Of a DNA stretch of 64,000 nucleotides, positions 51,294-59,557 are shown piece by piece. The DNA lies in the NCBI GenBank assembly GCA_039184335.1, contig JBCDBD010000005.1:1-64000 (forward strand), in the 5' to 3' direction. The DNA comes from JBCDBD01 sp039184335 (lineage in GTDB: Bacteria; Bacteroidota; Bacteroidia; Flavobacteriales; Flavobacteriaceae). Position numbers and translations under genes: made by a program. Numbering within the stretch: position 1 is the first letter of the stretch; every line of letters begins with the position of its first letter. The notes beneath the pieces are model-generated. The model did no database searches and had not been told where the DNA came from. It saw only the letters and a program-made list of their open reading frames with translations.

Positions 51294-52256
51294 ATGGACA
51301 TTCATCTGCTCATTGATAACCTGACCAACCCGGCACTACTTTTTTTCTTTTTAGGCATTATTGCCGTTCAGTTAAAAAGTGATTTGGAAATTCCGCCCAA
51401 TTCATCAAAATTTATTTCACTATACCTGCTTTTTGCCATAGGGTTCAAGGGGGGGCTCGAGTTGTCACATAGCGACCTAAATATGGAAATTATTTGGTCG
51501 CTCTTTTTTGGCATCATTCTAGCCATTACCGTACCTATCTACTCCTATTTTGGGCTTCGTCGAAAATTTAGTGTAGAAAATTCAGGGGCCATTGCAGCAG
51601 CATACGGCTCGGTGAGTGCGGTAACCTTTGTTACCGCCATTTCTTTTCTCGAAATGGAACAAATCGCTTTTGGAGGGCATATGGTTGCTGTAATGGCCCT
51701 GATGGAAGCTCCTTCCATCATTGTGGGGGTACTGCTGATGTCTCTATTCAAAAAAGAAAGGCAAAAAAATGGCGACTTCAAAAAACTGCTGCACCATTCA
51801 ATCACCAATGGCAGCGTGCTTCTTATCTTAGGAAGCCTTGCCATAGGGTTTTTGGCCAATGAACATCAAGCGGAAGGAATAAAACCCTTCACGACGGATA
51901 TCTTTAAGGGTTTTCTTTCCGTTTTTTTATTGGATATGGGCATCACCAGCGGTAGAAAGCTGAATGATTTCATTAAAAAGGGCCGTTTCGCCCTTATTTT
52001 TTCCATAATAGTACCTGTGGTAAATGGCATTTTTGTGGCTTGGTTCAGCAGGTATGTCACCGATAGTGAAGGCAATCGTTTTTTATTTGCAATCTTGGCA
52101 GCAAGCGCATCGTATATAGCAGTACCCGCGGCCATGCGATTGGCAGCGCCAAAAGCAAATCCAAGCTTGTACATTCCTATGGCACTGGCCATCACCTTTC
52201 CATTCAACATCACACTCGGAATGCCGCTTTATATGTATCTTGTCCAAAATTTCTAA
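51294..52256 (+). CDS. sbtA: SbtA-type sodium-dependent bicarbonate permease
   Basis: A 320-residue inner-membrane protein of about ten helices. The family signature is FLGIIAVQLKSDLEIPPNSS followed by YLLFAIGFKGGLELS, as in SbtA/DUF897 proteins; a second inverted half carries LDMGITSGRKL and AAMRLAAPKANPS. The predicted function is Na+-driven HCO3- uptake. In a heterotrophic flavobacterium this would feed anaplerotic carboxylation (pyruvate or PEP carboxylation); the window encodes PEPCK but no rubisco. It is the last gene of a three-gene plus-strand group. Confidence 0.9.
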   Translation: MDIHLLIDNLTNPALLFFFLGIIAVQLKSDLEIPPNSSKFISLYLLFAIGFKGGLELSHSDLNMEIIWSLFFGIILAITVPIYSYFGLRRKFSVENSGAIAAAYGSVSAVTFVTAISFLEMEQIAFGGHMVAVMALMEAPSIIVGVLLMSLFKKERQKNGDFKKLLHHSITNGSVLLILGSLAIGFLANEHQAEGIKPFTTDIFKGFLSVFLLDMGITSGRKLNDFIKKGRFALIFSIIVPVVNGIFVAWFSRYVTDSEGNRFLFAILAASASYIAVPAAMRLAAPKANPSLYIPMALAITFPFNITLGMPLYMYLVQNF

Positions 52257-52264
52257 AGGCTGGT

Positions 52265-52828
52265 ATGAGTAAGAAAAGGTGCGGTTGGTGCGAAGGCGAC
52301 TCCCTCTATGAGTCCTACCATGACCAAGAATGGGGGGTCCCTGTTAAAGATGATGCCACCTTGTTTGAATTCTTGATTTTAGAGACCTTTCAAGCCGGGC
52401 TCAGCTGGATAACCATCTTACGAAAACGTGATAATTTTCGAAAAGCATTTGATGATTTTGATTACACTAGAATTGCCCACTATGGTGAGGAAAAAATAGC
52501 ATCACTCTTATTGGACGCCGGAATTGTACGAAACAACTTAAAGATTCGAGCCACCATATCAAATGCACAGGCATTCTTGAAGGTTCAAGAAGAGTTTGGC
52601 AGTTTCAGCAACTATATTTGGGGATTCGTCGATGGGAAGCCCCTAAAGAACAATTTTGAAGATTACCGCGATGCACCAGCCAAAACTGAATTATCAGACA
52701 CTATTAGCAAAGACCTGAAGAAAAGGGGATTTAAATTTGTTGGCAGCACTGTGGTATATGCCCATATGCAGGCGACCGGAATGGTCAATGACCATGAAAT
52801 TGGCTGTTTTCGATATCACGAAGTGTAA
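52265..52828 (+). CDS. tag: DNA-3-methyladenine glycosylase I
   Basis: A 187-residue Tag-type base-excision enzyme that removes 3-methyladenine from DNA. It begins MSKKRCGWCEGDSLYESYHD (Tag zinc-site Cys and conserved YHDxEWG as YHDQEWGVP), with LILETFQAGLSWITIL and the C-terminal NDHEIGCFRYHEV supplying further zinc ligands. It starts 8 bp after sbtA. The convergent aat gene begins at the next base after its stop. Confidence 0.95.
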   Translation: MSKKRCGWCEGDSLYESYHDQEWGVPVKDDATLFEFLILETFQAGLSWITILRKRDNFRKAFDDFDYTRIAHYGEEKIASLLLDAGIVRNNLKIRATISNAQAFLKVQEEFGSFSNYIWGFVDGKPLKNNFEDYRDAPAKTELSDTISKDLKKRGFKFVGSTVVYAHMQATGMVNDHEIGCFRYHEV

Positions 52829-53503
52829 TCACCCTTTGGTCTCTTGGGTCAAGATCTTCAAAAATTTCTTTCGCGGTATTGTCTCTGCCCCCAAACTTTC
52901 CAGATGTTTGGTGTACACTTGACAATCAATGATTTTATACTTTTTATCGAGAAGTTCTTGAACCATAAGGACCAATGCAAATTTTGAAGCATTGGGCACC
53001 TTGCTGAACATACTCTCCCCGCAAAACACATGACCCAAATCAACACCGTAAAGTCCACCGACCAATTCATTGCCCAGCCAAGTCTCATACGAAACCGCGA
53101 AACCTTTCTTATGTAATTGTGTGTAAGCCGATTCCATTTGAGGTGTAATCCAAGAGCCTTGTTGGCCTTTTCGCTCCATAACTGAACATTGCCTGACCAC
53201 TTCCACAAAACAGGTGTTCTTGGTCAACCGAAAGTCTTTTCTGGCCATGACTTTCTGCATGCTCTTTGATATTTTAAGTTTTTTGGGATAAAGAACCATT
53301 CTTGGGTCAGGACTCCACCATAAAATAAGGGCATCATCATTGAACCATGGAAAAATGCCACTTTTATACGCCAGCAGTAAGCGTTCAGGAGAAAGGTCCC
53401 CTCCTACGGCCAATAATCCTTCTTCATTTGCCTTATCGACGGGAGGGAATTCTAAACGGTCACCCAAAAAAAATATAGGCTTGTTTTGACCTTCCTTTTC
53501 CAA
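52829..53503 (-). CDS. aat: Leucyl/phenylalanyl-tRNA-protein transferase
   Basis: A 224-residue enzyme that adds Leu or Phe to N-terminal Arg/Lys of proteins, making N-degrons for the ClpS/ClpAP pathway. Signatures: LLLAYKSGIFPWFNDDALIL, WWSPDPRMVLYPKKL and GGLYGVDLGHVFCGESMFS. It is read towards tag with no gap. Confidence 0.95.
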   Translation of the reverse strand: MEKEGQNKPIFFLGDRLEFPPVDKANEEGLLAVGGDLSPERLLLAYKSGIFPWFNDDALILWWSPDPRMVLYPKKLKISKSMQKVMARKDFRLTKNTCFVEVVRQCSVMERKGQQGSWITPQMESAYTQLHKKGFAVSYETWLGNELVGGLYGVDLGHVFCGESMFSKVPNASKFALVLMVQELLDKKYKIIDCQVYTKHLESLGAETIPRKKFLKILTQETKG

Positions 53504-53537
53504 TGGTACAATTTTTCATAAAATTATGGAAATTATA

Positions 53538-54917
53538 CTAGAAAATAAGCAAGCCAAGCAGATAGATTATTCCTCCAAATAACATGAAAATCAAGGTATA
53601 AGGAAGAATTTCCCTTGCCTTAAGTTTAGTGACCCCCAATAAGGGAAGTGCCCAAAATGGCTGAAGCATATTGGTCAATTGATCGCCATACGCCAGTGCC
53701 AAAACCGCTTTGTGCAAAGGAACATTCAACTGCAGGGCCGATCTCAATATCAATGGTCCCTGTATTGCCCATTGGCCACCACCACTTGGTACAAAAAGAT
53801 TGACAAGACCGGCACTAAAAAAAGTATAGATGGGCAATGTGGTTTCATTACTTACCGAAACAAAAAAATCTGATATTTTAATGATCATACCACTGCTTGA
53901 CATTATTCCCATAATACCAAAATAGAGTGGAAATTGAATTAAAATTCCAGAAACATCACCGACAGCTTCCTCTACTGCCGTAAGAAAACTCTTGAAATTT
54001 CGGTGAAGTACAATTGCCATGCCCAACATAAAGAAATTCAACATATTTGGGGTGATATTGAGAGATAGCAATGAAGGCAGGTATTGTATAAGAAAACCTA
54101 GTATGATCAGTGCCCCAAACAACTGGGAAGGTAATCTTGCATGATCAAGCTTTTCTGCACCCACCAAATTTTTGTTTGATCTTGCCTTAAATTGGTACTT
54201 CTCTAAATGATGGGTCGTGGGTGCCATTCTTTTGCCCATAAAAAACCCCAATACAGACAAGGTCACCACCACACAAAAGAAGATCATGATATTTGAAAAG
54301 CTGAAAATTGTTGATGAAGTCGGGATGTTGGTGGGCAAATTGGCCAAAATACCCTTGTTCGGTATCTGCGACATCAGGTCTTTTAAGTGATCTTTCTCTG
54401 CTACCTTCAAGGGTGCTGAACCACTGATGCCCCCATGCCATACCATCAGACCAAGATACCCACAGGCCCCTATAAGGGGGTAGTTGATACGAACACCCTG
54501 CTCTTGGGCATATTCACCTACCTTTCTGGCCAAAATGGCACCAAAAATAAGTCCTAAGCCCCAATTGAAGAAAGAGACCAGCATCGTGGGCAGGGCAACC
54601 AAGACCGCAGCACTTGATGAATCTTTCACATATTTGGTAAGCTTCAAAATCAGTTTTTCCATAGGAGAACTGAGCACTAGTACATGGCCCAGCACCAAAA
54701 TCAACATCATTTGATAGGCAAAAACCAAGAGACCGCTGTTCCAGACACCACTTTCCCAATACTTGACAATGACAAAAAAATGGTTTTTTGATGTGGTGTT
54801 TTCGGTAAAGACCAATGCCAATAAAAAAGTCAGTGCCGTAAGCAGTACAGCAATGGTAAAGGGTGAAGGCAGGTACCTCCGAAAAAGATATGCTATCAGT
54901 TTAGTGACACCATTCAC
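53538..54917 (-). CDS. Short-chain fatty acid carrier (AtoE-like)
   Basis: A 459-residue inner-membrane protein with about eleven helices, AtoE/TIGR00366-like: LVSFFNWGLGLIFGAILARKVG, LMVWHGGISGSAPLKVAEK and FVPSGGGQWAIQGPLIL are typical. Predicted to take up acetoacetate or short-chain fatty acids. It shares one base with the end of the DUF3127 gene. Confidence 0.9.
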   Translation of the reverse strand: MNGVTKLIAYLFRRYLPSPFTIAVLLTALTFLLALVFTENTTSKNHFFVIVKYWESGVWNSGLLVFAYQMMLILVLGHVLVLSSPMEKLILKLTKYVKDSSSAAVLVALPTMLVSFFNWGLGLIFGAILARKVGEYAQEQGVRINYPLIGACGYLGLMVWHGGISGSAPLKVAEKDHLKDLMSQIPNKGILANLPTNIPTSSTIFSFSNIMIFFCVVVTLSVLGFFMGKRMAPTTHHLEKYQFKARSNKNLVGAEKLDHARLPSQLFGALIILGFLIQYLPSLLSLNITPNMLNFFMLGMAIVLHRNFKSFLTAVEEAVGDVSGILIQFPLYFGIMGIMSSSGMIIKISDFFVSVSNETTLPIYTFFSAGLVNLFVPSGGGQWAIQGPLILRSALQLNVPLHKAVLALAYGDQLTNMLQPFWALPLLGVTKLKAREILPYTLIFMLFGGIIYLLGLLIF

Positions 54918-55294
54918 TAGAATGGAAGGTCATCATGATCTTCTTCGTTCAAATCTTCAACGGGCTCAAATGCTTCCATAGGGGGTACAGGTGGCATATT
55001 GTCTGCATTGGTTTCAGGTTGAAGGTTTTCGATGCGCCACCCTTGGATTGAATTGAAATACTTAGTCTCTCCCTGGGGGTTTACCCATTCACGACCCCTC
55101 AAATTGATACTGACCTTGACCATTTGACCGACGGAATAGTTGTTCAACAGATCACATTTATCTTGAATAAACTCTACCAAGATATGTTGTGGATATTGCT
55201 CTTCTGTGGTAATGACCATTTCACGTTTTCTGAAACCATTGTTTCCATATGTCTTGGTCTCGTCGATTACTTTTACTCTTCCTTGAACTTCCAT
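54917..55294 (-). CDS. DUF3127 OB-fold-like protein
   Basis: A 125-residue protein of family DUF3127: MEVQGRVKVIDETKTYGNNG, HILVEFIQDKCDLL and GREWVNPQGETKYFNS are hallmarks, followed by an acidic tail (EDLNEEDHDDLPF) resembling the C terminus of single-strand-binding proteins. It may bind nucleic acid or partner proteins; no function is established. Overlaps the AtoE-like gene by one base. Confidence 0.9.
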   Translation of the reverse strand: MEVQGRVKVIDETKTYGNNGFRKREMVITTEEQYPQHILVEFIQDKCDLLNNYSVGQMVKVSINLRGREWVNPQGETKYFNSIQGWRIENLQPETNADNMPPVPPMEAFEPVEDLNEEDHDDLPF

Positions 55295-55419
55295 TTTTTA
55301 TCACTTGTTGTAGCAGTCAAAATTACATAAAATGAAGTGAATGAACCCCCTATAAGACCATACGTTTTCAACATGTTTTTACATTTTGGGCTATATTTAA
55401 ACCTAAGTAGTATCAAGAC

Positions 55420-56574
55420 ATGACCTTTAATCCCAAAAAGCGGACTTCAAATGTAATTCTATTGATTTCAGCTTTTGTCATCGTAAGCCTGATCTTATGG
55501 AACACCAACAGTTTCTTCAAAAAATTCAAGGAAGAAGAACGGCTTAAAATGGAGATTTGGGCCACTGCCCAATCAGAACTGCTACAGTCATCGGTAGATC
55601 AAGAACTGGGCAACTTGCCATTGAAGGTTTTGGGAAACAATACCTCGACCCCTATGATCTTAAGGAATAAGGATGGGTCTATAAAAACACACAATATTCC
55701 AGTGGGCTCAGCTGAAGACAGCCTATACATCAAACAAAAAATAAGGCAATTCGAAAATGAAAATGCCCCAATCGTAATTGAAGACCGAGGTGAAGAACTG
55801 GCTACCTTGTATTATGGTAATTCTGGAGTACTCAACAAATTAAAGTATTATCCCATTGCATTATTATTGATTATTTTTTTGTTTGCCACAGTCATTTTTT
55901 TCTTTTTCAAGACCAACAAAGCTTCAGAGCAGAACAAATTGTGGGCCGGAATGGCCAAAGAAACAGCACACCAAATAGGCACACCCTTAACTTCGTTGCT
56001 AGGGTGGAACGAGCTTTTGCAATCAGAGCCCATTAACCAAGATATTACCAAAGAGATTGAAAAAGACATTTCGCGGCTGCAAACGATTACAGAACGTTTT
56101 TCAAAAATCGGGTCCATACCTGAACTTGAGATACATGATATTGTAACCGAAACAAAAAAAGCATACCAGTATTTAAAACGAAGAAGCTCAAAGCTCATCC
56201 ATTTTTCGTTTAGCTCTGAACTTCAAGAGCTTCCGGTACTGCTCAACCCACCACTTTACAATTGGAGCATTGAGAACTTGGTTAAAAATGGGATTGATGC
56301 AATGAAAGGCAAAGGAAGCATTACAATTGAAATTGAAATTGAAAAAAATGGCAATCTCGTACATATCTTGGTTTCAGATACCGGACATGGCATACCAAAG
56401 AGTGATTTTCAAAATATATTTAACCCCGGGGTGACCACAAAAAAAAGAGGGTGGGGACTAGGGCTTTCATTGGTAAAAAGAATCGTTGAAGAATATCACA
56501 AAGGAAAAATTAAAGTACTTTCGTCAAGTAAAGAGGGAACAATCATGCAAATTTCCCTCAAAGCAAATGTTTGA
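55420..56574 (+). CDS. Sensor histidine kinase
   Basis: A 384-residue kinase: two membrane helices (about 12-27 and 143-163) enclose a periplasmic sensor of roughly 115 residues; the phospho-acceptor motif is MAKETAHQIGTPLTSLLGW (His184), N box NLVKNGIDAMKG, G1 box VSDTGHGIP, G2 box GWGLGLSLVKRI. No response regulator gene is adjacent, so it is an orphan here. The next gene overlaps its stop region. Confidence 0.92.
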   Translation: MTFNPKKRTSNVILLISAFVIVSLILWNTNSFFKKFKEEERLKMEIWATAQSELLQSSVDQELGNLPLKVLGNNTSTPMILRNKDGSIKTHNIPVGSAEDSLYIKQKIRQFENENAPIVIEDRGEELATLYYGNSGVLNKLKYYPIALLLIIFLFATVIFFFFKTNKASEQNKLWAGMAKETAHQIGTPLTSLLGWNELLQSEPINQDITKEIEKDISRLQTITERFSKIGSIPELEIHDIVTETKKAYQYLKRRSSKLIHFSFSSELQELPVLLNPPLYNWSIENLVKNGIDAMKGKGSITIEIEIEKNGNLVHILVSDTGHGIPKSDFQNIFNPGVTTKKRGWGLGLSLVKRIVEEYHKGKIKVLSSSKEGTIMQISLKANV

Positions 56575-56576
56575 CC

Positions 56577-56927
56577 ATGCTCAAGGAGAAACGGATAGTC
56601 ATAAAAGATGCAGACATTACCAACAATTGTCCTGAATGCTATAACCAACAACTAAAGTTGACTTTTTATCAAAAACACACTTTCAATCAATTCTATCATC
56701 GAACCACCAAGGAGGTTACCCATGAAATTAAGTGTAAAAAGTGTCATTCTGTAATCTACCCGGTTAACTGGACCCCAGATATTGAAAGGGTATTCGACTA
56801 TTACAACAAATTGGTCAGGCCAGATAGAACATCCGTACGGTTTACCACACTGTTTTTTATCATCTTGGTTACGCTTTTGGGGTTGGTGGCTGCAGTAATC
56901 TACCTATACCTGGAAGGTCTTATCTAA
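56577..56927 (+). CDS. Zinc-ribbon membrane protein, unknown
   Basis: About 116 residues: a zinc ribbon with two Cys pairs (NCPECYN and IKCKKCHS) and one C-terminal membrane helix (FTTLFFIILVTLLGLVAAVIYLY). Not recognised as a named family. ATG 56577 follows the histidine kinase stop by 2 bp (TTG 56571 overlaps it), so it is cotranscribed with the kinase and may transmit or modulate its signal. The 3' end overlaps the HIT gene by 8 bp. Confidence 0.78.
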   Translation: MLKEKRIVIKDADITNNCPECYNQQLKLTFYQKHTFNQFYHRTTKEVTHEIKCKKCHSVIYPVNWTPDIERVFDYYNKLVRPDRTSVRFTTLFFIILVTLLGLVAAVIYLYLEGLI

Positions 56928-57312
56928 ATTGGTTTCTTATGTTCTGGGCTATGGTCTCGAACTGTTCTGGGGTTATGCTCACCTTATGTTGAAAGGTAGC
57001 GTCTTTCATGCTGTGAAGCGGTATCAAATGTACGTGTACATGCGTAACTTCAAGACCAATGACGCTCATGCCCACGCGTTCACAAGGAACAGCAAGCGCA
57101 ATAGCACGTGCTATTCTCTTTGAAAAAGCCATAAGGCCCATATAGGTCGTGTCATCCAAATCAAAAATCTTGTTGACCTCCTTTTTGGGTATGCAGAGCG
57201 TATGGCCCTCTGAATTTGGATTGATATCCAAAAACGCAAAAAAGTGGTCGTCTTCAGCAATTTTGTAACAAGGAATTTCCCCATTTATGATTTTCGTAAA
57301 GATACTCGCCAT
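56920..57312 (-). CDS. HIT-family protein
   Basis: A 130-residue histidine-triad protein: FTKIINGEIPCYKIAEDD start, triad THVHVHLIP (His91, His93, His95). HIT proteins hydrolyse or transfer nucleotides (for example AMP-lysine, Ap4A). It follows greA on the same strand after a terminator. Confidence 0.94.
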   Translation of the reverse strand: MASIFTKIINGEIPCYKIAEDDHFFAFLDINPNSEGHTLCIPKKEVNKIFDLDDTTYMGLMAFSKRIARAIALAVPCERVGMSVIGLEVTHVHVHLIPLHSMKDATFQHKVSITPEQFETIAQNIRNQFR

Positions 57313-57328
57313 ATAACTTTCTTAAATA

Positions 57329-57355
57329 AAAAATCCTACTCGTTCAAGTAGGATT
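57329..57355 (-). terminator. Terminator after greA
   Basis: AATCCTACT (57332-57340) pairs with AGTAGGATT (57347-57355); on the minus strand the stem is followed by a T run. Confidence 0.75.
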
Positions 57356-57379
57356 AAATATAGGAAAAATCACTTTTCA

Positions 57380-57856
57380 TCAATCTCTTGTAATCTCTAA
57401 AATATCAAATTTAAGTATCCCATTGGGTACTTTGATCTCAGCCACTTCGCCGACAGACTTTCCCAACAATCCTTTTCCGATGGGGGAGGTCACAGATATT
57501 TTGCCAGATTTTAAATTTGCCTCACTTTCAGCAACCAGGGTATATGTCATTTCCATTCCATTGGTCTGGTTTTTAAGCTTCACTGTGGATAACACCAATA
57601 CTTTTGAGGTATCTAGTTGTGATTCATCGATAAGCCTGGCATTGGCTACAGTTTCTTCAAGCTTGGCAATCTTCATTTCCAATAATCCTTGTGCTTCTTT
57701 TGCAGCATCATATTCAGCATTTTCAGATAAATCGCCCTTATCCCTGGCCTCTGCTATGGCTTGGGATGCTCTTGGGCGTTCCACATCACGTAATTGATCC
57801 AGTTCTTCTTTTAATTTTTTTAATCCTTCAGCAGTGTAATAAGATACTTTGCTCAT
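57380..57856 (-). CDS. greA: Transcription elongation factor GreA
   Basis: A 158-residue GreA: N-terminal coiled-coil (YYTAEGLKKLKEELDQL; ARDKGDLSENAEYDAAKEAQ) with the acidic tip DLSENAEYD that stimulates RNA polymerase cleavage of backtracked RNA, and C-terminal FKBP-like domain (SPIGKGLLGKSVGEVAEI). The start at 57856 (MSKVSYYTAEG) fits the family; the in-frame ATG at 57943 would add 29 unrelated residues. Confidence 0.96.
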   Translation of the reverse strand: MSKVSYYTAEGLKKLKEELDQLRDVERPRASQAIAEARDKGDLSENAEYDAAKEAQGLLEMKIAKLEETVANARLIDESQLDTSKVLVLSTVKLKNQTNGMEMTYTLVAESEANLKSGKISVTSPIGKGLLGKSVGEVAEIKVPNGILKFDILEITRD

Positions 57857-58039
57857 GTCGTCATGGTTTAATACAAAAAGACATTGAAGAAAACTGTTTG
57901 GTTTCCCCAACGTTGTGTTATTATTAATATAAAAATCCTCCACTTACACTATGCTAGGCATAGATTTTTAGTGAGGATTTAACGCAAAGATATGCTTTTT
58001 TTGGTCAATTTTGTGCGAATAACCCTTAAAACGTTATTG

Positions 58040-58477
58040 ATGAACCATCTTAGGGTATTAGGTATTTGCCTTTTATTGATTGCCTGTAGCAATGATTCGG
58101 GCGAACGAAATCCTTTTTTGCAAGAAACTGGTTTTCGTTTCGAAGCTAGCTTGAACCTTCCCTTATACAGTCCCTTGACCACAACGGGAAACCCTGTATA
58201 TATCGGCAATAATGGGGTAGGTATTCGTGGTGTTTATGTCATCAATTCCGGTTTTGGTATTTTCAGGGCCTTTGAAGCGAGCTGTCCCAACCATTCCCCT
58301 AATTCGTGTTCTACTATGCAGATTGATGGGTTAAACGCTGTCTGCGCATGTGAAGATTACAACTATAGCCTTTTCACAGGGCAACAACTCGACCGACCTG
58401 ATGATGGCCAGGTGTATTATGATATGCTGGAATATCGGGCTACACAAAGTGGGGATGTCATTGTTATTACAAATTAA
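58040..58477 (+). CDS. Lipoprotein with Rieske-like domain lacking ligands
   Basis: About 145 residues: a signal peptide with lipobox LIAC (Cys near residue 16 from ATG 58040), then a domain resembling a Rieske fold (CPNHSPNSCS and CACEDYNYSLFTGQ at the places of the two ligand pairs). The canonical C-x-H / C-x2-H is not kept: the second pair has no His. A [2Fe-2S] Rieske cluster is thus unlikely; it may bind another group or none. The in-frame ATG 57992 would disrupt the lipoprotein signal. It overlaps the convergent oxidoreductase by 4 bp. Confidence 0.75.
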   Translation: MNHLRVLGICLLLIACSNDSGERNPFLQETGFRFEASLNLPLYSPLTTTGNPVYIGNNGVGIRGVYVINSGFGIFRAFEASCPNHSPNSCSTMQIDGLNAVCACEDYNYSLFTGQQLDRPDDGQVYYDMLEYRATQSGDVIVITN

Positions 58478-59487
58478 AGTACCCCCAAGATTTTATCCAT
58501 TACCCAGCTAGCATGCAAGCCAGAGTCCCCTAGGGAAGGATGTTGTTCAATGCCCAGCAAATGTTTCTTGATATTGGCCACATGGTACTGCTGAATGTGT
58601 TTGGGGTGCGCAATTTTAAGTTCTTGTAGACCTTGCCCATTTTCGAGCTGCAAAGGCTGTTCTTCAAAGACTGAAAACTTGATCTTTCCTTTGGAACCAT
58701 AAATTTCAACCCAGTCTTCACGAACACCAACACCAAAATTCCAGCTGCCTTCACCAGTAATTCCATTCCCATAGATCCAACTCGCACTTATGGCATCATG
58801 GGCATCGTAAAGCCCCAATTGATTTATAGATATCCCTTTTGCTTCTTTAACTTTCCCAAAAAAATAGGAAAATAGATCAAGGCCATGACTTGCCAAGTCA
58901 TCAAAATACCCCCCCAATGCAATCTTTTTATCTGTGCGCCAATTGTACGCTCCGCTCAAATCAATCTTGTTCGGAGGTTTGCCCAAATACCATCGAACAT
59001 GCCTAATGTTACCTATGACCCCTTCATCCAACCACTGTTTCACCTGATTGAACCTGGGCAATGAACGGCGATAGTGCGCAATAAAAAGTGGCAGGTTTTT
59101 TTCTTGAAAGGCATTATATAATTCTAGACTCTCTTTGAAATTAGGTGCCATAGGCTTTTCAATACAGCAGGGTTTTCCTGCATTTGCCACGAGAAGTCCA
59201 TAAAATTTATGGCTGTCGGGTGGGGTGGCCACATAGACAGCATCAATTGCAGGGTTTTGAATGAGCTCGAGGGCATCATTGGTATAGCTTACGATACCAT
59301 GTCTTTCTGCATAGTCTTTGGCCATCTCTTTATCACGTCGCATGACCATTGCCACCTGAAACCCCTCTGTCAACTGGTACGCTGGGCCGCTCTTGACTTC
59401 GGTTACAGCCCCACAACCAATGATTCCCCATCGTATTGGAGTGTGATGAAAAAAGGGCTTCAAATCCATATTCATAGGTTTATACAA
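58474..59487 (-). CDS. Gfo/Idh/MocA-family oxidoreductase
   Basis: A 337-residue NAD(P)-dependent oxidoreductase: Rossmann motif GIIGCGAVTE, the EKP motif CIEKPMAPN and a C-terminal alpha/beta domain with GGYFDDLASHGLDLFSY. Family members act on sugars, inositol or related compounds; substrate unknown. Alternative starts at 59475 and 59469 (MDLKPFFHHTPIRWG) are plausible. Confidence 0.92.
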   Translation of the reverse strand: MYKPMNMDLKPFFHHTPIRWGIIGCGAVTEVKSGPAYQLTEGFQVAMVMRRDKEMAKDYAERHGIVSYTNDALELIQNPAIDAVYVATPPDSHKFYGLLVANAGKPCCIEKPMAPNFKESLELYNAFQEKNLPLFIAHYRRSLPRFNQVKQWLDEGVIGNIRHVRWYLGKPPNKIDLSGAYNWRTDKKIALGGYFDDLASHGLDLFSYFFGKVKEAKGISINQLGLYDAHDAISASWIYGNGITGEGSWNFGVGVREDWVEIYGSKGKIKFSVFEEQPLQLENGQGLQELKIAHPKHIQQYHVANIKKHLLGIEQHPSLGDSGLHASWVMDKILGVL

Positions 59488-59557
59488 AAAAAAGAAACCC
59501 TTTCTTCAATCTACACGATCATTTGAACCTGTAGCAACCATATTGGGGTGCTTGATA

